A stretch of DNA of 9,011 bases, from NCBI GenBank assembly GCA_028714275.1, contig JAQTMP010000032.1, positions 1 through 9,011 of the forward strand, in the 5' to 3' direction. Below the pieces are notes generated by a model, which saw only the letters and a program-made list of their open reading frames with translations, did not search any database and had not been told where the DNA came from. This document shows, piece after piece, positions 1-4,542 of the stretch (within the stretch, counting starts at the first letter, position 1; every line of letters begins with the position of its first letter). This DNA comes from Candidatus Paceibacterota bacterium (lineage in GTDB: Bacteria > Patescibacteriota > Minisyncoccia > Phycocordibacterales > CAINVO01). The position numbers and the translations under genes are program-made.

Positions 1-82
1 TTCCGAAGATTCCAAAGCTGACAAGGAGGGTGACGATCGCCCTCTGGGGCGATCCCAACAGGAATCTCAGGTATCTGTTCAT
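1..82 (-). CDS. N-terminal fragment of an unrecognised, probably membrane-anchored protein (runs off the window)
   Basis: Read on the minus strand from an ATG at 82, the frame is open to the window edge for 27 residues (MNRYLRFLLGSPQR, then AIVTLLVSFGIFG). A short basic N-terminus is followed by a hydrophobic stretch, as at the start of a membrane or exported protein. The start is supported by a good sigma-70-type promoter at 92-120 whose predicted transcript would begin only a few bases before the ATG. The gene is divergent from smpB. Codons 10-16 hold an 8-bp hairpin (35-42 with 47-54). Too little is present to name a family. Confidence 0.5.
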   Translation of the reverse strand, partial: MNRYLRFLLGSPQRAIVTLLVSFGIFG

Positions 83-91
83 CTGCCTAAT

Positions 92-120
92 ATAATAGCA
101 TAACTATGTTTTAAAGTCAA
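92..120 (-). promoter_or_regulatory. Sigma-70-type promoter for the leftmost minus-strand gene
   Basis: On the minus strand, TTGACT (115-120) is separated by exactly 17 bp from TATTAT (92-97). Both boxes match consensus at 5 of 6 positions. The -10 box ends 9 nt before the ATG at 82, so the mRNA would be leaderless or have a leader of only a few nucleotides. The opposite strand carries TATAAT at 91-96, which could serve smpB, but no matching -35 box is visible for it. Confidence 0.65.
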
Positions 121-131
121 TATATGATATT

Positions 132-587
132 ATGGCTAATATGAGCCTGATAAAAAACGCCAAAGTCACTTTTGATTATGAAATTCTCGAGACCTATACT
201 GCAGGTATCGAGCTTGTTGGGGTGGAAGTGAAAAGTGTGCGTGCTGGACGCGGTTCCCTCAAAGGAGCACATGTGACTATCCGCGGCGGCGAAGCGTATC
301 TCATAGATGCCGAGATCCCCGCGTTTCAACCCAAAAACGCGCCCAAAGATTTTGACCCGCTTCGCCGCCGCACCCTCCTTTTGCACAAAAAAGAGCTTGA
401 GAAACTGGCTCAAAGTGAAAACACTAAAGGCTTTACAATAGTACCCATCTCAATGTACAGTAAAGGCCGTTTCATCAAGATAGACATTGCTATTGCCCGC
501 GGTAAAAAGAAATACGACAAACGTGAGAGCATCAAAAAGCGTGAATCCTCGCGTGAAATAAACCGCACCATGAAACGTCATCGATAA
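132..587 (+). CDS. smpB: SsrA-binding protein SmpB
   Basis: This 151-residue protein is the partner of tmRNA in trans-translation. It binds the tRNA-like domain of SsrA and takes it to ribosomes stalled on broken mRNAs. The family pattern is clear: the N-terminal beta-barrel segment NAKVTFDYEILETYTAGIEL, then GVEVKSVRAGRGSLKGAHV and EAYLIDAEIPAF, the core around DPLRRRTLLLHKKEL, and the basic C-terminal tail KKKYDKRESIKKRESSREI that becomes helical in the decoding centre. Length is normal for SmpB. The start at 132 (MANMSL) was chosen; an ATG three codons later (141) is equally possible, and neither has a Shine-Dalgarno sequence. The gene lies 143 bp upstream of the tmRNA gene on the same strand, a common arrangement. 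No separate terminator is visible between them other than the folded repeat at 624-721. Confidence 0.97.
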   Translation: MANMSLIKNAKVTFDYEILETYTAGIELVGVEVKSVRAGRGSLKGAHVTIRGGEAYLIDAEIPAFQPKNAPKDFDPLRRRTLLLHKKELEKLAQSENTKGFTIVPISMYSKGRFIKIDIAIARGKKKYDKRESIKKRESSREINRTMKRHR

Positions 588-623
588 GTCAGTATGTATT
601 TTTTGGAACTTTGACAATTTGTT

Positions 624-721
624 CGGAGACACACCTTTTTAGAGACTTGTGAGCGCGACGGCGCGAGCACGAGGAATTTTTTAGCAAAAAAATATCCGTG
701 CTCTAAAAAGGTGTGTCTCCG
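624..721 (+). repeat. Folded repeat copy 1: 21-bp inverted repeat enclosing two hairpins, just upstream of ssrA
   Basis: A perfect 21-bp inverted repeat (624-644 with 701-721) encloses two further hairpins. Hairpin A is GCGC (653-656), loop GACG (657-660), GCGC (661-664). Hairpin B has a lower stem 665-670 with 698-703, a small internal loop, 673-675 with 695-697, a bulged A at 694, and a 7-bp upper stem 676-682 with 687-693 closed by the loop AGCA (683-686). The lower stem of B overlaps the outer arm by three bases (701-703), so the structure can branch-migrate. A second copy with the same plan but different stem sequences lies at 1218-1301. This copy ends 9 nt before the mature tmRNA 5' end, so it may be in the precursor transcript. 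Its function is unknown. Confidence 0.75.
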
Positions 722-730
722 AAAATAATT

Positions 731-1161
731 GGGGATGATTGGCCTCGACCGAGAGTGCCCTCTTGTCTGCGCAACGTGGAGTACTCCGGAAACTCCTTAA
801 ACTTCCGGGAAACTCTAAGTGCTAAAAACTTAGTAGGGGCTGTTTCTCCGTATTTTACGGCGGATCAGTTCTCATTCGCTTTCGTTCGCGCTTAATACCG
901 CCAACCAAACGACATCTCAGCTAGCCATGTCCGACAACTAGCTCTGGTGTAATCTTATCGGACTAGGAATGTCCCGCTCCGCGGCATTTCCAAAATCAAG
1001 GAGCTCGGTGTTGTGTGGTTTCGCTTGTTTCCTGCACACAATACTCAAACTGTCATCGACGCAAGTCGATCGGGCGAAAGTCCAACAGAAGAAGCCTGCT
1101 AGACGTTGTAGATCCAGTCAAGAACACTTTCGACACCCGGGTTCGATTCCCGGCATCTCCA
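731..1161 (+). ncRNA. ssrA: Transfer-messenger RNA (tmRNA, 10Sa RNA), one-piece form
   Basis: The gene rescues stalled ribosomes together with SmpB. The tRNA-like ends are unmistakable. GGGGATG (731-737) pairs with CATCTCC (1154-1160) as a 7-bp acceptor stem with one G-T pair. The T arm is CCGGG, loop TTCGATT, CCCGG directly before it. The long H2 helix is visible as 752-757 with 1125-1130, TCTTG (761-765) with CAAGA (1119-1123), and CAACGT (772-777) with ACGTTG (1103-1108). Further stems include CCGGAA/TTCCGG (786-791/803-808), CTAAGT/ACTTAG (815-820/828-833), TTGTGTG/CACACAA (1011-1017/1035-1041), and ATCGAC-GCAA-GTCGAT (1055-1070). The 3' CCA is not encoded (ACAA follows the acceptor stem). 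At about 431 nt it is longer than many tmRNAs. A hairpin terminator follows at once. Confidence 0.96.
860..895 (+). other. ssrA: tmRNA-encoded proteolysis tag reading frame
   Basis: In the mRNA-like domain one frame ends in TAA (893-895) after residues ADQFSFAFVRA if read from GCG at 860. The C-terminus is fixed as FAFVRA whatever the resume codon. Two resume positions are plausible. GCG at 860 gives a usual tag length, but it would lie in the base of the stem GGCGG (859-863)/CCGCC (898-902). GCT at 839 is preceded by TAGGG, which resembles the TAG element before the E. coli resume codon, and would give a longer tag AVSPYFTADQFSFAFVRA. The other two frames do not give a tag-like peptide ending near a stop in the stem. 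Confidence 0.6.
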
Positions 1162-1162
1162 C

Positions 1163-1203
1163 AAAAATAAAACCCCCGCTTCGTGCGGGGTTGTTTTATT
1201 TTT
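1163..1203 (+). terminator. Bidirectional rho-independent terminator after ssrA
   Basis: CCCCGC (1174-1179), loop TTCGT, GCGGGG (1185-1190) is flanked by A-rich and T-rich arms: AAAATAAAAC pairs with GTTTTATTTT, with TT bulged at 1191-1192. It reads as a terminator in both directions, ending the tmRNA transcript on plus and probably the convergent gene 1305-2033 on minus. Confidence 0.9.
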
Positions 1204-1217
1204 GCTGGAGGCATCCC

Positions 1218-1301
1218 AGGGAATCGAAAGACGGAGGCGCGACGGCGCCGAGTCGGGGTCGCGCAAAATCTCAGCAGAGATTTATGCGTGACCGATTCCC
1301 T
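1218..1301 (+). repeat. Folded repeat copy 2: same architecture as 624-721, just downstream of ssrA
   Basis: The outer stem is 9 bp, AGGGAATCG (1218-1226) with CGATTCCCT (1293-1301). Hairpin A is GGCGC (1236-1240), loop GACG (1241-1244), GCGCC (1245-1249), followed by GAG as in copy 1. Hairpin B pairs 1258-1265 with 1285-1292, has a bulged A at 1284, then a 7-bp upper stem 1266-1272 with 1277-1283 closed by the loop AGCA (1273-1276). The GACG loop, AGCA loop, bulged A on the 3' side, 7-bp upper stem and order of elements all match copy 1, whereas outer-stem and hairpin-B sequences differ. Both copies are in the same orientation. Function unknown. Confidence 0.75.
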
Positions 1302-1304
1302 TCT

Positions 1305-2033
1305 TTACATAACAAACTTATCTACATCAATACTTAAGAAATCATAATATTTCTTTTCATTAAGATCATAATGACCGATAAATGATTTGTCTTTCTTTTT
1401 TAGTCCTAAAATATTCTTCTGGACAAAATAAACTTGTGACAAAAATGGTTTTCCTGGATATGCAAGAAGTTCCCACTCTTCTTTCCCTTCAATATACGGA
1501 TTAGCAATTTCAAATTTTCCATATACTGCCAAGTAAGAGAATACAAACTCCTCTAAGAAAAACTGGAGCTGTTTTTCATCTAGTTCCCTTCCAACAAGTT
1601 CGGCATCTTTTTTAAGAAGCGCTTGAAACTTTATATCTGTATTATATAAATCTTGAGCCTGTTTCAAAACAGAAAGGAAATCGTTAGAACTTAAACACAT
1701 TTGAAACCAAGATTGAAAAGTGAAAGCTTTTTCAATCTGAAATTCCATAAAATTTTTTTTGAGAATCTTCTTAATTCCATTCTTGTGATTAACCATTTTT
1801 TGGATGAAAGCATTTTTTGTCTCATATGTCTTCTCTTCAAAGTTCATATATAAACCCTCTGTATAGAAAAAATGGATACCAACTTTAGGAGTTTGAACTT
1901 TTGAGGTAAAACTTTTAAGGTAGTTCTCATACTCTTGGGGAGATTGTGAGTTATCTATTCTACTCATTGAAATCGGAAACAAGAGTATCCCCCACGTAGC
2001 AGGAAGTTTATTGATGTCGTGTAAATCATTCAT
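1305..2033 (-). CDS. Uncharacterised protein with tentative cyclodipeptide-synthase-like features
   Basis: A 242-residue soluble protein read from the ATG at 2033; a TTG two codons upstream (2039) is a possible alternative start. I do not recognise it with confidence. Several features recall tRNA-dependent cyclodipeptide synthases, which make cyclic dipeptides from aminoacyl-tRNAs: an N-terminal beta strand ending in serines (WGILLFPISMS, 14-24), a second strand with HFFYTEGLYMNF (54-65), a helical block with W109 and LYNTDIKFQ (129-137), then FFLEEF (158-163), where F158 and E162 would occupy the Y-x-x-x-E catalytic positions, and AYPGKP (191-196). The catalytic Tyr would be Phe here. The gene is clearly AT-rich compared with the flanking operons, suggesting transfer. 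It is convergent with ssrA and shares its terminator region. It could equally be an unrelated orphan. Confidence 0.6.
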   Translation of the reverse strand: MNDLHDINKLPATWGILLFPISMSRIDNSQSPQEYENYLKSFTSKVQTPKVGIHFFYTEGLYMNFEEKTYETKNAFIQKMVNHKNGIKKILKKNFMEFQIEKAFTFQSWFQMCLSSNDFLSVLKQAQDLYNTDIKFQALLKKDAELVGRELDEKQLQFFLEEFVFSYLAVYGKFEIANPYIEGKEEWELLAYPGKPFLSQVYFVQKNILGLKKKDKSFIGHYDLNEKKYYDFLSIDVDKFVM

Positions 2034-2040
2034 ATTCAAA

Positions 2041-2142
2041 GCATACCAAAATTAACTTCATTAACATAGTTAACATTCCAGCCTTACAATCCCCTCTCCA
2101 TTTCGTTTCCAACCTGAGATAACAGCCTCCACCAGTTTGAAG
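2041..2142 (-). repeat. 102-bp direct repeat, copy A (immediately upstream of the 1305-2033 gene)
   Basis: This segment recurs at 2399-2500 in the same orientation with about 8 differences in 102 bases and no gaps. Both copies contain the short palindrome TTAAC-ATA-GTTAA and the stretch AACCTGAGATAACAGCC. Similarity ends sharply on the right (after GTTTGAAG) and fades on the left, where both still share TTCATATT. On the minus strand both copies end in TGnTATGCT, an extended -10-like box, which in copy A lies 6 nt before the ATG at 2033. The repeat could therefore be a duplicated promoter/leader region. Confidence 0.85.
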
Positions 2143-2170
2143 TTTTTTGAAAATAGCCCTCCATAAACAA

Positions 2171-2283
2171 ACCACGGGGAGATTCTGACGCTTCCCAAAC
2201 AAAAAAAGGGGTTCCTGAAAAAAGGGAAACCCGTGGTCGTTCTGACAAACGACCACGGGCCGGGCCAAGGGCCCTACGTCAGA
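2171..2283 (+). other. Hairpin-dense segment between the direct repeats, with mutually exclusive stems
   Basis: The strongest element is a 12-bp stem, CCCGTGGTCGTT (2230-2241) with AACGACCACGGG (2248-2259), loop CTGACA. An upstream copy of ACCACGGG (2171-2178) can pair with the same CCCGTGGT, so two alternative folds compete. An outer pairing TCTGACG (2184-2190) with CGTCAGA (2277-2283) encloses the main hairpin and a small one, GGGC/GCCC (2262-2265/2271-2274). TTCTGAC occurs twice (2183 and 2240). No convincing gene covers this stretch: open frames on either strand (2026-2304 minus, 2233-2427 plus) do not resemble known proteins. Confidence 0.6.
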
Positions 2284-2398
2284 CTGAAACCAAATATGAA
2301 TCAAATAACCGACGGTATAAACAATGTTAGTACAAAAGAGCCATTATTGCAACTCAGTCTCATTGACGAGGATTTAAGACGACTTTCATATTTTTTAA

Positions 2399-2500
2399 GC
2401 ATATCAAAATTAACTTCATTAACATAGTTAACATTCCAACTTTACAAACCTTTCCCTATTTCGTTTCCAACCTGAGATAACAGCCTCCACCAGTTTGAAG
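2399..2500 (-). repeat. 102-bp direct repeat, copy B
   Basis: Second copy of 2041-2142, offset by 358 bp and about 92% identical. On the minus strand it also ends in an extended -10-like TGATATGCT followed by AATATGAA, as copy A does before its gene. Here the frame from that ATG stops after nine codons, so any gene once attached is gone or replaced. On the plus strand the repeat begins where a promoter TTGACG (2363-2368), 18-bp spacer, CATATT (2387-2392) would start transcription. Confidence 0.85.
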
Positions 2501-2567
2501 ACGGAATCGGCATTCCATTTTTCCCAGAGGGAAAAGGCCCGAAAGATTGAATGATTCGTTAGTTGAG

Positions 2568-2601
2568 GGCGAGACGGTGGCGACACCTTCTCGCCTTTTT
2601 T
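2568..2601 (+). terminator. Strong rho-independent terminator
   Basis: GGCGAGA (2568-2574) pairs with TCTCGCC (2589-2595). Across a C-T mismatch the stem continues as GGTG (2576-2579)/CACC (2584-2587) closed by a GCGA tetraloop, followed by six T (2596-2601). It is only 17 nt before the gene at 2619, so it is either the end of an upstream plus-strand transcript or an attenuator for that gene. Confidence 0.85.
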
Positions 2602-2603
2602 CA

Positions 2604-2612
2604 TGCTACTAT
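2604..2612 (+). promoter_or_regulatory. Possible extended -10 promoter for the 2619 gene
   Basis: TGC followed by TACTAT (2607-2612) forms an extended -10 element 6 nt before the ATG at 2619, with no clear -35 box. It sits directly after the terminator, so the gene would have its own leaderless transcript. Confidence 0.35.
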
Positions 2613-2618
2613 AGTGGC

Positions 2619-2864
2619 ATGAAAAAGGAACGAGATGACTTGGACATTCAAACGTTCGTCAAGCCGGGAAAGCACATGGTCATCAAACTGGACGAAGAAG
2701 TAGAATATATTATCGATGCCTATGCGGTAGCAGACATTTTGGAGGGTAAAGACAGAATCAAGCTCACGCGCGTAATCGATCGAACGCCTCAAGACATCAG
2801 TCTGAGACGGATCAAGTGGGCAATCTGGAAAGAGGGCATTATCGATTATTTGGATGCGAAGTGA
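2619..2864 (+). CDS. Small uncharacterised protein, 81 residues
   Basis: The protein (MKKERDDLDIQTFVKPGKHMVIKL onward) is charged, without membrane segments or signal peptide, and looks like a small mixed alpha/beta domain. A predicted strand pair around KHMVIKLDEEVEYIIDAYAV (residues 18-37) is followed by a basic helix near RRIKWAIWKEGI. I recognise no family. The frame is open further upstream to an ATG at 2547, but that start would place the terminator 2568-2601 inside the gene, so the internal ATG at 2619 is preferred. There is no Shine-Dalgarno sequence. Its neighbours give no functional hint. The frame ends in a clear TGA and codon use looks normal for the window. Confidence 0.6.
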   Translation: MKKERDDLDIQTFVKPGKHMVIKLDEEVEYIIDAYAVADILEGKDRIKLTRVIDRTPQDISLRRIKWAIWKEGIIDYLDAK

Positions 2865-2882
2865 CTTCGGCATTCTCGGTTC

Positions 2883-2914
2883 GGTTTTGCAAAACCTGTA
2901 TCGCCTGTGATACA
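2883..2914. repeat. Two tandem small hairpins between the 2619 and 2926 genes
   Basis: A 14-bp perfect palindrome GGTTTTGCAAAACC (2883-2896) is followed directly by TGTATC (2897-2902)/GATACA (2909-2914) with a 6-nt loop. Neither has a T-tract. The palindrome could be an operator or part of a weak promoter for the next gene. Confidence 0.4.
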
Positions 2915-2925
2915 CATTAACTTAT

Positions 2926-3255
2926 ATGGGGCACAAACCTTACGGTTTAATATTTTGGATCCATCTCGTTGTAAACTTATCGTTTATATTTTCTTGGATA
3001 CTTTTTTCGTGGTGGTTAATTATTATTGGAGAAATTCTTCTTCAATTACAATATAAATATTTAAAGGGCTGCATATTGTCCAAAGCTGAGTTTAAAGAAG
3101 ATATTTCTTGTATTACGTACTACTTGCATAGATGGCATATCACCAATGATCAGAACAAGGGTAAAAATTTTGTTAGAATATGGTTACCGCTAATAGTGAT
3201 TATCCTATCAATAATATGGCAAGTGGTGCTTGGTTTTAGGCCCATTTTTTTCTAG
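2926..3255 (+). CDS. Small uncharacterised membrane protein, 109 residues
   Basis: The protein has two adjacent N-terminal hydrophobic stretches (about residues 9-24 and 27-39, rich in Trp and Ile), a polar middle with a possible amphipathic helix (YKYLKGCILSKAEF, then ITYYLHRWHI), and a C-terminal membrane segment (about 88-104, LPLIVIILSIIWQVVLGF). The motif LQYKYLKGCILSKAEF recalls small inner-membrane proteins with a conserved GC-(I/P)-LT/S element, but I cannot name the family. The gene is AT-rich like the 1305-2033 gene. No Shine-Dalgarno sequence is present; the ATG at 2926 is the first in the frame. It is convergent with the PAP2-like gene, with 24 bp between the stop codons. Confidence 0.65.
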   Translation: MGHKPYGLIFWIHLVVNLSFIFSWILFSWWLIIIGEILLQLQYKYLKGCILSKAEFKEDISCITYYLHRWHITNDQNKGKNFVRIWLPLIVIILSIIWQVVLGFRPIFF

Positions 3256-3279
3256 AAAAAGGATCCTGATTTTATTCAT

Positions 3280-3933
3280 CTAACTCCCCCTCGAAAGCTG
3301 ATAGTCCTTTAAAAACAAAAACCTGGCGAGTGCGAAAATACTATACGTAATAAAAGGAGCCGCAAAAACATCGATCGAATAGTGAATGTGGCCGAGTAGA
3401 ACGCTGATACCAAAAACAAAGGAAATAATAAAAAAAGCTTGCCGCCACCTTTTTTCGGGCCAGAAAATGAAAGCCATTAAAAATGGAAAGCCGGTGTGCC
3501 CAGAAAAGAAAAAGTCATTGTGGGTATTATAGAGAAAATTGTACAGTCCGTAGCCAAAACTATTTGGATCAAAAACAATTTGGTGAGGATTGGCTCCGAA
3601 ATGGGTAAGGGTGATAAAAAAAGAGCGAGTCAAAACAAACAAGGCAATCGACTTGATCCCAAAATTAATATATTTTGGCTTGACTAAAAAAAGGACTACA
3701 ACAATAAGAGTAAAGAGGAGAACTGACTGAATAATGAAAGAATCTATATCCAGACTGGGGATGACATTTAAGAGAATGTCGCTGACAGGCGGCTCCTTGA
3801 GCGTCAGGACATAAGTATCAGCTAGTTTCTGAAAAATCAAAGCGCCCAACAGAAATAGAGAGGCTAGACCGAAAGATTTGGCTGTCGCCTTGTCCCAAAT
3901 CTTTTTATGTCTTTCTGATAAATTTTTCAACAT
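3280..3933 (-). CDS. PAP2 / sphingomyelin-synthase-like membrane phosphoesterase
   Basis: A 217-residue multi-pass membrane protein. Hydrophobic segments lie near residues 22-36, 64-84, 92-110, 147-158, 166-180 and 188-208. The catalytic triad of the PAP2_C (sphingomyelin synthase-type) branch is visible: SGHTG with H146, and HYSID with H184 and D188. An upstream RSFFITLT (103-110) matches the Arg-containing segment of this family. Known members transfer or hydrolyse phospho-headgroups of lipids; the substrate here cannot be told from sequence, and true sphingomyelin synthesis is unlikely in such a bacterium. Lipid phosphate or undecaprenyl phosphate turnover is an alternative. The gene is divergent from the ECF sigma gene, with 39 bp between start codons, and its TATAAT (3945-3950, minus) lies 11 nt before the ATG. 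Confidence 0.85.
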   Translation of the reverse strand: MLKNLSERHKKIWDKATAKSFGLASLFLLGALIFQKLADTYVLTLKEPPVSDILLNVIPSLDIDSFIIQSVLLFTLIVVVLFLVKPKYINFGIKSIALFVLTRSFFITLTHFGANPHQIVFDPNSFGYGLYNFLYNTHNDFFFSGHTGFPFLMAFIFWPEKRWRQAFFIISFVFGISVLLGHIHYSIDVFAAPFITYSIFALARFLFLKDYQLSRGS

Positions 3934-3936
3934 TTT

Positions 3937-3965
3937 TTGGTAAAATTATAATTGATTGCTATTAT
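3937..3965 (+). promoter_or_regulatory. Promoter for the sigma-factor operon, overlapping the divergent PAP2 promoter
   Basis: TTGGTA (3937-3942), a 17-bp spacer and TATTAT (3960-3965) would start transcription at or next to the ATG at 3973. An alternative pair is TTTTCA (3924-3929), 17 bp, TATAAT (3947-3952). On the minus strand TATAAT occupies 3945-3950 for the PAP2-like gene, so the divergent promoters overlap. Confidence 0.55.
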
Positions 3966-3972
3966 AGCAAAC

Positions 3973-4542
3973 ATGGATCAACTCTCTACTCAAAAAACCG
4001 ACGAGGAACTGGCCCTGCTACTCCAACAGGGTCATGAAGAAGCTCTGAGCGTCCTCATAGACCGCTATGATCAAAAGTTGCTACGTTATGGCAGAAAATT
4101 TCTTTCAAATTCTGATAATATAGAAGACATCGTCCAGGACGTGTTTATAAAAGTATATCAAAATATCAAAAGTTTCAATTTGAGTCAGCGATTTTCTCCA
4201 TGGATTTATCGCATTGCCCACAATGCCTTTGTGGATCAGATTCGCAGAAAAGAAAAAGAACCCTTGGCTCTTTTTGACTTTGATACCTTACTTGACCATC
4301 ATGTAGTCGAAGATCCAGCCGTAGAACAGAAAGAAAAGGAAGAAATGAACGTACTACTCGAGAAAGGTTTGGATAAGCTGAACCCCCTCTATCGAGAAGT
4401 CATCGTCCTCCACTATTTTGAAAATCTCGGTTATCAAGAAATTGCGGATGTCCTTCACATCCCTATCGGCACGGTTGGCATCCGCCTAAAGAGAGCCCGT
4501 GAAGCCTTAAAAAAACACATACCCTATGAACAACAATTTTAA
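3973..4542 (+). CDS. ECF-type RNA polymerase sigma factor (sigma-70 family, region 2 + region 4)
   Basis: At 189 residues this has the two-domain form of extracytoplasmic-function sigma factors. Region 2 spans about 24-92: LIDRYDQKLLRYGRKFL, then NIEDIVQDVFIKVYQ, which binds core polymerase, and FSPWIYRIAHNAFVDQIRR, which recognises and melts the -10. Region 4 spans about 128-182: LDKLNPLYREVIVLHYFE, YQEIADVLHIPIGTV, then IRLKRAREALKK, the helix-turn-helix that reads the -35. The ATG at 3973 (MDQLSTQKTDEEL) is preferred to an upstream TTG at 3952, because the predicted -10 box lies between them. It overlaps the next gene by 17 nt and heads the operon, so it probably controls this operon and perhaps others. 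Confidence 0.95.
   Translation: MDQLSTQKTDEELALLLQQGHEEALSVLIDRYDQKLLRYGRKFLSNSDNIEDIVQDVFIKVYQNIKSFNLSQRFSPWIYRIAHNAFVDQIRRKEKEPLALFDFDTLLDHHVVEDPAVEQKEKEEMNVLLEKGLDKLNPLYREVIVLHYFENLGYQEIADVLHIPIGTVGIRLKRAREALKKHIPYEQQF

Larger units (their letters stand above)
2399..2601 (+). ncRNA. Possible small structured RNA (promoter, repeat B, three hairpins, terminator)
   Basis: A hypothesis only. A sigma-70-like promoter (TTGACG 2363-2368, 18 bp, CATATT 2387-2392) would start a plus-strand transcript near 2399. The transcript would contain repeat B, hairpins GGAAT/ATTCC (2503-2507/2512-2516) and TTTTCCC/GGGAAAA (2519-2525/2529-2535), and end at the strong terminator 2568-2601, about 200 nt in all. 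No open frame of note lies inside. The terminator has no other obvious plus-strand transcript to end. Confidence 0.25.

Noticed and set aside
35..54. 8-bp hairpin GATCGCCC/GGGCGATC as a terminator or operator
   Set aside because: It lies in the coding start of the left-edge gene and has no T-tract; more likely coding coincidence, although a role in translation cannot be excluded.
611..645. TTGACA at 611-616 as the -35 of the ssrA promoter
   Set aside because: No -10-like box lies 15-19 bp downstream; the next candidate (TAGAGA, 640-645) is 23 bp away inside the inverted repeat. The ssrA promoter could not be placed with confidence.
713..895. 60-residue open frame on plus as a protein gene
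   Set aside because: It covers the tmRNA 5' half; only its end is translated, as the tag.
969..1337. 122-residue open frame on plus
   Set aside because: It overlaps the tmRNA 3' half, the terminator and folded repeat 2; the protein is low in structure and not family-like.
2026..2304. Open frames 2026-2304 (minus) and 2233-2427 (plus) as genes
   Set aside because: Both run through the hairpin block and a direct repeat, resemble no protein family, and lack promoter or initiation signals. A short plus-strand frame from 2296 cannot be excluded but has no support.
2041..2500. Direct repeats as template and variable repeats of a diversity-generating retroelement
   Set aside because: The differences are mostly C/T changes and not at adenines of one copy, no reverse transcriptase is in the window, and neither copy is at the 3' end of a target gene.
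2041..2500. Direct repeats as integron attC sites around a gene cassette
   Set aside because: The attC core pair (RYYYAAC with GTTRRRY) is not found at the repeat ends, and the repeats do not fold into an attC-like hairpin.
2547..2618. Extended N-terminus for the 2619 gene from the ATG at 2547
   Set aside because: This would place a strong terminator inside the coding sequence; the internal ATG follows a promoter-like element.
3952..3972. TTG start seven codons upstream for the sigma factor
   Set aside because: It overlaps the -10 region; the ATG at 3973 gives the normal ECF sigma N-terminus.
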